Shown: piece by piece, positions 51,305 through 56,602 of the stretch
Layout: each line of letters begins with the position of its first letter
How positions within the stretch are numbered: the first letter of the stretch is position 1
Assembly (NCBI GenBank): GCA_001917135.1
Contig: MNTT01000009.1
Location: 1-56,602 of the forward strand
Length of the DNA: 56,602 nt
Reading direction: 5' to 3'
Source of the DNA: Acetobacter sp. 46_36
Lineage (GTDB): Bacteria; Pseudomonadota; Alphaproteobacteria; RF32; CAG-239
The notes under the pieces: generated by a model
What the model saw: the letters and a program-made list of their open reading frames with translations, nothing else
What the model was told of the DNA's origin: nothing
Databases searched by the model: none
Position numbers and translations under genes: made by a program

Positions 51305-51381
51305 TGGTACGCCCGAGGCGATTCGAACGCCTGACCCACAGCTTAGAAGGCTGTTGCTCTATCCTGCTGAGCTACGGGCGC
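51305..51381 (-). tRNA. tRNA-Arg (anticodon TCT)
   Basis: The minus strand folds as a 77-nt cloverleaf. The acceptor stem GCGCCCG (51381-51375) pairs with CGGGCGT with one G-T pair. The D arm is GCTC...GAGC. The anticodon stem ACAGC/GCTGT surrounds CTTCTAA, giving anticodon TCT. The T arm contains the standard TTCGAATC loop. The encoded 3' end is A then CCA (51308-51305). It reads AGA arginine codons. It is a single gene in this position with no visible adjoining tRNA. Confidence 0.95.
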
Positions 51382-51562
51382 GTGGATGTTTCTCTATTAG
51401 ATGATTTGTTTTGATTTGTAAAGAGTTTTTTTGCAGGAACGGTAATTTTTTGCAATTTGGCGGCAAAGCCGACGTTTGCAGGGCGTGATTCTAACGGACG
51501 GAGCGTTTGGGAGAAAGATGCCGGCCGGAGAAGGAGACGTTGGCGCGTTTTGTCTGTTATTT

Positions 51563-53110
51563 TCAGCGGCCGGTGCTTCTTTTCATCTGCTGCAATTGTA
51601 CCGGGGCGGAAGAAACGGCAGTGTTTGTCTTGTCATCACTGACGGTTTGAACGGAAATATTTTCGTTGGTCCGGGGGCGTTTTTTTGCGGAGAAATCAAC
51701 AAAAGCTCCGACAACGTAAGTGTCGCCTTTGCCTTCGGAAAGGGTTGTGTACGGGGAATCGTTGACTTTGGTTTCAATTAATCCGTCGGCGTATCTGATT
51801 TCCCCATAGGAACCGAGCATCATTTTTTTCAGCTCTTGGTCTGCATCGGGAGTGCGGTTGGCGATATTGCGAAATTGGCTGTTAAAATATTCGTCTTTGG
51901 CTTTATCTCCGGTGATGCCTTTTTGTTCCAGATATTTGTTGATGGCCAGATATTCTGCATCGGTCGGGGAATCATTGCACTTTTGTGCCGTATGGGCAAA
52001 CTCTTTGGCTTTTTCTTTGGGCATTGTATTGATGACATCCCGGTAATTTCTCAGGTCAAGGGAAACTTCGGGCGAAACGAAAACATTTTGCAACAGTTTG
52101 TCTTCAGCTTCCTTATAGGCGGCATCTTCATTTTTGAGACAGTTAATCCGGGTGGAAAAAGTAAAGCAGCTCTGCAATTTGTCTGCCGCTATGGCGTATT
52201 CGGCATGTTGCAGATAGTATGCGGCCTGCCTGTCTTCCCGCCAATGTCTGGCGGCAGCTTCCACGACGGCGCGGACACTTTTGGGGTCATCAGCGGAAAA
52301 TCCGTTTTTGGTTATGGTTTCACGCAGGCCGGGGTACATATCTAAAATGTCTTCTGTCGGCATTTTAACGGTTTTTTCTTTGCCGTTTAGCGTGGCGGTG
52401 TATTCAAAAGTGTTTATGCCCTGTTGTTTTAAATTGGTGTACATTTGAGCTATGGCTAAAAATTCTGAGGTTGTGGTCATATTTTCAGAGAGAAAGTTAA
52501 GGCGTGCAGCATTTGCCGGCGTGTGGCGGACATCAAATAAGCCGCATTTTTTTGCCTGAACCTTATGAACCGCTTCGTGCAGGGCAACGACATAGCGGGC
52601 GGCCGGATTGTTGTTGCGATACTGGGAGGCATAATCTTTTTCGGGAGAAAGCCGTTGGTTGTCAAAAGTATAAAAAACGATTTTATCTGTTTGTGCGGAA
52701 TAGCTGCCAAGGGCATTTAAATTGGGGTCATCAGGCTGAAACTGTATTTCCCGCATAAATTGGTGCGGCGTCATTTTTTTGTTTGATGTGATGCCGCCGG
52801 GGTTATATTTTTCCTGGAGTTTGGGAAATTCTTCGGCGTTGTAGCCATTGAGAAAGTTATTGCCTTTCCATTTACCGACATAACAGGTTTCCGGCGCGCG
52901 GGCAGAAGACTGGTCAACCGGGCGCTGCCATTGTTGTTCCAAGTCGGCGGCCTTGCTGCTGGCTTCGGCAAAAGACCGGCTGAAGTTTTTGAGTTCGTCT
53001 TCAAGCCCCCGGTTCATTTCCGCGGCGATTTGTATCATATCCCGTTTTAAGGCCTGCCGTTCTGCTTCCTTGGCGGCTTCGTCGGGCGGCGGTACTGCTG
53101 TTATCGGCAT
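51563..53110 (-). CDS. HExxH-containing putative metallopeptidase, unknown family
   Basis: This is a 515-residue protein with no signal peptide. ARYVVALHEAVHKVQAKKC near residue 175 carries HEAVH, the zinc-peptidase HExxH motif, followed by a cysteine-rich loop and helices. ENMTTTSEFLAIA downstream could supply the third ligand Glu, as in gluzincins. The N-terminus is a charged coiled coil (AAEMNRGLEDELKNFSRS). The C-terminal 200 residues are helical then beta-rich (GSYGEIRYADGLIETKVN). An intracellular or exported-by-other-means protease or effector is possible. It is divergent from the str operon and ends near tRNA-Arg. Function is inferred from one motif. Confidence 0.55.
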   Translation of the reverse strand: MPITAVPPPDEAAKEAERQALKRDMIQIAAEMNRGLEDELKNFSRSFAEASSKAADLEQQWQRPVDQSSARAPETCYVGKWKGNNFLNGYNAEEFPKLQEKYNPGGITSNKKMTPHQFMREIQFQPDDPNLNALGSYSAQTDKIVFYTFDNQRLSPEKDYASQYRNNNPAARYVVALHEAVHKVQAKKCGLFDVRHTPANAARLNFLSENMTTTSEFLAIAQMYTNLKQQGINTFEYTATLNGKEKTVKMPTEDILDMYPGLRETITKNGFSADDPKSVRAVVEAAARHWREDRQAAYYLQHAEYAIAADKLQSCFTFSTRINCLKNEDAAYKEAEDKLLQNVFVSPEVSLDLRNYRDVINTMPKEKAKEFAHTAQKCNDSPTDAEYLAINKYLEQKGITGDKAKDEYFNSQFRNIANRTPDADQELKKMMLGSYGEIRYADGLIETKVNDSPYTTLSEGKGDTYVVGAFVDFSAKKRPRTNENISVQTVSDDKTNTAVSSAPVQLQQMKRSTGR

Positions 53111-53246
53111 GGCTGTTCCTCCGCAGTTATTTTATTTTGCCATTTTACCATAAAAAAGGCATGATGTCAAAAATAAAAGCAAAAAAAGCGATTCGGAAAG
53201 CGGTGCTTTAAAACACATTTAAATTAAAAAATGTTTAAAATAATGA

Positions 53247-53275
53247 TTGACTTCATAAAAAAGCTGGTCTATGTT
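53247..53275 (+). promoter_or_regulatory. str operon promoter
   Basis: TTGACT (53247) and TATGTT (53270) are exactly 17 bp apart. The start near 53282 gives a 144-nt leader before rpsL. It drives rpsL, rpsG, fusA and probably tuf. Confidence 0.8.
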
Positions 53276-53288
53276 TGGTCAACTTATC

Positions 53289-53320
53289 AAAGGGCGCAGT
53301 TTGTGCCCTTGGTCTGTTTT
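53289..53320 (+). promoter_or_regulatory. Leader hairpin of the str operon
   Basis: AAGGGC (53290-53295) pairs with GCCCTT (53305-53310), followed by GGTCTGTTTT. It sits at the 5' end of the transcript and could be an attenuator or a ribosomal-protein control element. The T run is short, so it may be a regulatory stem, not a terminator. Confidence 0.5.
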
Positions 53321-53425
53321 GTCTTAAGAGCCTGATTTCCGCGGCTTTAATGAATGAAAAATCAAATCCGCGGTGGGGCTTTCAAGGCAAGTCGTTTTAA
53401 TAATTTAACTTTAAGGAAATTTGTG

Positions 53426-53797
53426 ATGCCTACAATTAATCAGTTAATTCGTAAATCACGAACACCGAAAGAGAAGAGAAACAAAGTCCCGGCTTTGGAT
53501 GCTTGCCCGCAAAAAAGAGGTGTTTGTACAAGGGTTTATACAACGACCCCGAAGAAACCGAACTCCGCTTTGCGTAAAGTGGCACGTGTCCGTCTGACGA
53601 ACGGCTCTGAAGTAATCAGCTATATCCCTGGTGAAGGTCATAATCTTCAAGAACACTCAGTGGTGCTGATTAGAGGAGGCCGCGTAAAGGACTTGCCTGG
53701 TGTTCGCTATCATATCATTCGTGGTACCCTTGATACTCAAGGAATTGCTAAACGTCGTCAGCGCCGTTCTCTGTACGGTGCGAAGAGACCGAAATAA
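53426..53797 (+). CDS. rpsL: 30S ribosomal protein S12
   Basis: The start at 53426 gives MPTINQLIRKSR, the universal S12 opening, with TTTAAGGAAATTTGTG just upstream; a longer frame from 53354 is rejected. The 123-residue product contains KKPNSALRKVARVRL and the streptomycin-site lysine region TTPKKPNS, and GEGHNLQEHSVVLIRGGRVKDLPGVRYH, where Lys88-equivalent lies. It is a decoding-centre protein of the small subunit. The wild-type Lys42 is present in this reading, so no streptomycin-resistance change is seen. The next gene, rpsG, starts 12 bp later. Confidence 0.98.
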   Translation: MPTINQLIRKSRTPKEKRNKVPALDACPQKRGVCTRVYTTTPKKPNSALRKVARVRLTNGSEVISYIPGEGHNLQEHSVVLIRGGRVKDLPGVRYHIIRGTLDTQGIAKRRQRRSLYGAKRPK

Positions 53798-53809
53798 GGA
53801 GTATGAAAG

Positions 53810-54280
53810 ATGTCACGTCGTCATAGTGCTGTAAAAAGAGTTGTGCTGCCTGATGCTAAATACAATGACCAGGTAGTTGCGAAATTTATTAACAATGTTA
53901 TGGAACAGGGCAAAAAGGCCGTTGCGGAAAAAATCGTTTATTCCGCTTTCGACATTATGGCTCAGAAGTCTAAGCAGGAAGCTTTGACCGTATTCCATGA
54001 AGCTATTGAAAATGTTAAACCTGTTTTGGAAGTCCGCTCCCGCCGCGTCGGCGGTGCCACGTACCAAGTTCCGTGCGAGGTAAGGGCTGACCGCCGTCAG
54101 GCTTTGGCAATCCGCTGGATTATTGCCGCAGCCAAGAAGCGTTCGGAAACAACCATGACAGACAAGCTTGCCAATGAGCTGCTGGATGCCTTTGCCAACC
54201 GCGGTGCTGCCGTTAAAAAGCGCGAAGACACCCATAAGATGGCTGAAGCAAACAAGGCTTTCTCTCATTACAAGTTCTAA
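53810..54280 (+). CDS. rpsG: 30S ribosomal protein S7
   Basis: This 156-residue protein opens MSRRHSAVKRVVLPDAKYN and contains VRSRRVGGATYQVPCEVR and RWIIAAAKKR, the S7 signatures. It binds 16S rRNA and nucleates the head of the small subunit, and in other bacteria it can repress its own operon. GGAGTATGAAAG is the ribosome-binding site 7-8 nt before ATG. It lies 12 bp after rpsL and 21 bp before fusA. Confidence 0.98.
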   Translation: MSRRHSAVKRVVLPDAKYNDQVVAKFINNVMEQGKKAVAEKIVYSAFDIMAQKSKQEALTVFHEAIENVKPVLEVRSRRVGGATYQVPCEVRADRRQALAIRWIIAAAKKRSETTMTDKLANELLDAFANRGAAVKKREDTHKMAEANKAFSHYKF

Positions 54281-54301
54281 TATTACAGGAAACATAAGAC
54301 A

Positions 54302-56377
54302 ATGGCTCGTACGCATTCATTACAAATGTACAGAAATATCGGCATCATGGCTCATATTGATGCCGGTAAAACCACTACAACAGAACGTATCTTGTATTAT
54401 ACAGGCGTAAATCATAAAATCGGCGAGACGCACGACGGTGCTGCAACGATGGACTGGATGGAACAGGAGCAGGAACGCGGTATTACCATTACCTCGGCTG
54501 CGACAACCTGTTACTGGAAAGACCACAGAATTAACATCATCGATACGCCGGGACACGTTGACTTTACGGTTGAAGTCGAGCGTTCGCTGCGCGTTTTGGA
54601 CGGCGCAATCACGGTATTCGATTCCGTTGCCGGCGTTGAGCCGCAGTCCGAGACCGTATGGCGCCAGGCAGATAAGTACAATGTTCCGAGAATCTGTTTC
54701 TGCAACAAGATGGACAGAATCGGAGCGAACTTCTATCGCTGCCTGGATATGATTGTCGATCGTCTGGGGGCAAAGCCGCTGGCTTTGCAGCTGCCGATTG
54801 GCGCCGAAGCCGAATTCAAAGGCGTTATTGATTTGCTTAATATGAAAGCGATTGTTTACACCGGCGATACGGCGGATTCTCCGATTGAAATTCAGGATAT
54901 TCCGGCAGAGTTGAAAGACAAGGCAGAAGAATATCATGCCAAATTGGTCGAAATGGCGGTTGAAATGGATGATCAGGCCATGGAAGACTATTTCGAGGGC
55001 AAGGAAATTTCGACCGAAACGCTCAAAAAGTGCATTCGTAAAGGGACGCTGGCCATGTCTTTTGTTCCGGTATTGTGCGGAACAGCTTTCAAAAACAAAG
55101 GCGTCCAGCCGCTGTTGGACGCGGTTGTCGATTATCTGCCGTCGCCGCTTGATTTGCCTGACGTAGAAGGTACCAAGCCGGGTACGGACGAAGTCATTAC
55201 CCGCAAGGCCGATGACAAAGAACCTCTGGCGGCACTGGCGTTCAAGATTATGAACGACCCGTTTGTCGGTTCACTGACATTTACCCGTATTTATTCGGGT
55301 ACGCTGCAGGCCGGTTCGTACATCTATAACTCGGTTAAAGACAAGAAAGAAAGAATCGGGCGTATGCTGTTGATGCATTCCAACAAGCGTGATGATATTA
55401 AAGAGGCTTATGCCGGCGATATTATCGCACTGGCGGGGCTGAAAGACACCACGACCGGCGATACGCTGTGTGACGCTTCTCATCCGATTGTTTTGGAAAA
55501 TATGGAATTTCCGGATCCGGTTATTGAGTTGGCGGTTGAACCGAAGACCAAGGCTGACGTTGAAAAAATGGGATTGGCTTTGTCGCGTCTGGCGATGGAA
55601 GACCCGTCTTTCAAAGTTTCTTCCGATCCTGATTCCGGCCAGACCATCATCAAAGGCATGGGCGAATTGCACCTTGACATTATCGTTGACCGTTTACGCC
55701 GTGAATTTAAGGTTGATGCCAATGTCGGCAATCCGCAGGTTGCTTACCGCGAAACGATTACCAAACCGTGCGATATCGAATATACGCATAAGAAACAATC
55801 CGGTGGTGCCGGTCAGTTTGCAAAAGTTAAAATCAAATTTGAGCCGATGGAAGGCTATACCGGATTTGAATTTAACAATACGGTTGTCGGCGGTAATGTT
55901 CCGAAGGAATATATCCCGGGTGTTGAAAAAGGTCTGCGTTCGGCAATGGATGCCGGTGTTCTGGCCGGGTATCCGGTAACGGGTGTCAAGTGCACGCTGT
56001 ATGACGGTGCATATCACGAGGTTGACTCGAATGTTATGTGCTTTGAAATTGCAGCCCGTGCCGCCTTCAGAGAAGGTATGCGTCAGGCAGCCGCGGTTCT
56101 GCTGGAACCGATTATGAAGGTTGAAGTTGTTACTCCGGAAGAATATATGGGAGACATCATCGGCGACCTGAACTCCAGACGCGGTTTGGTTAACGGCATG
56201 GATCAGCGGGGCAATGCCCGTGTGGTTGACGCCCATGTACCGCTGGCCAATATGTTCGGCTATGTAAACACGCTGCGTTCCCTGTCGCAAGGGCGTGCTC
56301 AGTTTACAATGCTGTTTGACCATTATGCTGAAGTTCCGCGGGAAGTTGCGGAGACGATTAAGTCGAAGAACGCCTAA
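54302..56377 (+). CDS. fusA: Elongation factor G
   Basis: This 691-residue translational GTPase starts MARTHSLQMYRNIGIMAHID with the P-loop AHIDAGKTTTTERILYYTG. DTPGHVDFTVEVERSLRVLDG and NKMDRIGANF are the other G-domain motifs. Domains II to V follow, with GEL-HLDIIVDRLRREF (near residue 455) and the C-terminal GDLNSRRG-x-x-NGMDQRG. It drives translocation in the cytosol. Length is normal. The start lies 21 bp after rpsG, and tuf follows 126 bp later. Confidence 0.98.
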   Translation: MARTHSLQMYRNIGIMAHIDAGKTTTTERILYYTGVNHKIGETHDGAATMDWMEQEQERGITITSAATTCYWKDHRINIIDTPGHVDFTVEVERSLRVLDGAITVFDSVAGVEPQSETVWRQADKYNVPRICFCNKMDRIGANFYRCLDMIVDRLGAKPLALQLPIGAEAEFKGVIDLLNMKAIVYTGDTADSPIEIQDIPAELKDKAEEYHAKLVEMAVEMDDQAMEDYFEGKEISTETLKKCIRKGTLAMSFVPVLCGTAFKNKGVQPLLDAVVDYLPSPLDLPDVEGTKPGTDEVITRKADDKEPLAALAFKIMNDPFVGSLTFTRIYSGTLQAGSYIYNSVKDKKERIGRMLLMHSNKRDDIKEAYAGDIIALAGLKDTTTGDTLCDASHPIVLENMEFPDPVIELAVEPKTKADVEKMGLALSRLAMEDPSFKVSSDPDSGQTIIKGMGELHLDIIVDRLRREFKVDANVGNPQVAYRETITKPCDIEYTHKKQSGGAGQFAKVKIKFEPMEGYTGFEFNNTVVGGNVPKEYIPGVEKGLRSAMDAGVLAGYPVTGVKCTLYDGAYHEVDSNVMCFEIAARAAFREGMRQAAAVLLEPIMKVEVVTPEEYMGDIIGDLNSRRGLVNGMDQRGNARVVDAHVPLANMFGYVNTLRSLSQGRAQFTMLFDHYAEVPREVAETIKSKNA

Positions 56378-56503
56378 GAATTTTAACCGGGAAGGCCGCC
56401 GGTCTCTTGCGACGGCTTTCCCTCTGTTTCCGGGAACGGTTTTAAAACAGAAACCTGTTTCGGAAACGAAATCTTTTTGTTTATATTTTAGGAGAAGATT
56501 AAG
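56378..56503 (+). other. fusA-tuf intergenic region
   Basis: A GGGAAGGC / GCTTTCCC imperfect stem (near 56390-56424) follows fusA, a possible attenuating hairpin that would lower or separate tuf expression. TAGGAGAAG is the ribosome-binding site before tuf. Confidence 0.55.
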
Positions 56504-56602
56504 ATGGCAAAAGAGAAGTTTGAACGCAGTAAGCCACACTGCAACATCGGAACGATTGGTCACGTAGACCATGGTAAAACGACCTTGACAGCGGCAATCA
56601 CG
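56504..56602 (+). CDS. tuf: Elongation factor Tu (5' end only)
   Basis: The first 33 codons read MAKEKFERSKPHCNIGTIGHVDHG then KTTLTAAIT, the EF-Tu start with its P-loop GHVDHGKT. The gene continues past the window. It delivers aminoacyl-tRNA to the ribosome. Its place after fusA is the usual one. Confidence 0.97.
   Translation, partial: MAKEKFERSKPHCNIGTIGHVDHGKTTLTAAIT

Noticed and set aside
53354..53425. Longer rpsL start
   Set aside because: S12 universally begins PTINQL after Met, and the ribosome-binding site lies right before 53426.

Overview
The window reads as chromosome of an alphaproteobacterium, most likely an uncultured host-associated lineage. The evidence is the dksA-maf-rng-yacG gene run, a DksA that keeps only two of its four zinc-finger cysteines, an alphaproteobacterial-style PheA ACT domain (LESYVVGG in place of ESRP), Gram-negative envelope genes (kdsA, an outer-membrane barrel, an OpgB-like transferase, DsbD) and the standard rpsL-rpsG-fusA-tuf order. 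No rRNA is present, so the genus cannot be named. Host genes look moderately GC-rich; one 2.3 kb island is strikingly AT-rich.

Layout. 1-8206 (minus): the 5' 2735 codons of a giant secreted protein built from 23 cysteine-rich modules of about 110 residues, entering a different, beta-helix-like region at the window edge. It starts at TTG behind a clear signal peptide, and its promoter carries four helically phased GAGTCT boxes. 8.6-10.4 kb (plus): an M20 peptidase overlapping a pentapeptide-repeat gene. 13.0-10.4 kb (minus): dksA-maf-rng-yacG. 13-20 kb: a prepilin-like protein, a small anchored protein, an M16-fold protein without its zinc motif, and three minus-strand genes including a membrane-anchored TPR protein. 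20-25 kb: a Lon-family protease, an unknown gene, kdsA and a small membrane protein.

25.4-28.7 kb is the most unusual part. The 5' end of recO occurs twice, flanking the AT-rich island. The island holds a GNAT acetyltransferase and, on the other strand behind a TTGATT-N17-TATAAT promoter, a Ser/Thr/Cys-rich short ORF followed by a decayed LanM-type lanthipeptide dehydratase without a cyclase domain. Both recO 5' copies are out of frame with the rest of recO, so RecO appears lost.

28.8-45.6 kb: parC, a GuaD-like deaminase and a MORN-type protein in one run; a secreted protein; pheA; small and lipoprotein-like genes; a solo PhoR-type kinase; mutS with a long low-complexity N-terminus; dsbD; an OpgB-like membrane transferase; and a family 5 uracil-DNA glycosylase. 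45.8-53.1 kb: an outer-membrane barrel, a type 1 periplasmic binding protein, a membrane protein, ssb, two unknown proteins (one with HExxH) and tRNA-Arg(TCT). 53.2 kb to the end: the str operon with a clear promoter, running into tuf.

A recurring feature is short tandem or near-tandem duplication at gene 3' ends, often including the stop codon, together with unrelated intergenic minisatellites and Ala/Ser/Gly-rich expansions inside coding regions. All coordinates, repeat counts and motif spacings were read by eye. Family assignments rest on remembered motifs, not on database searches.
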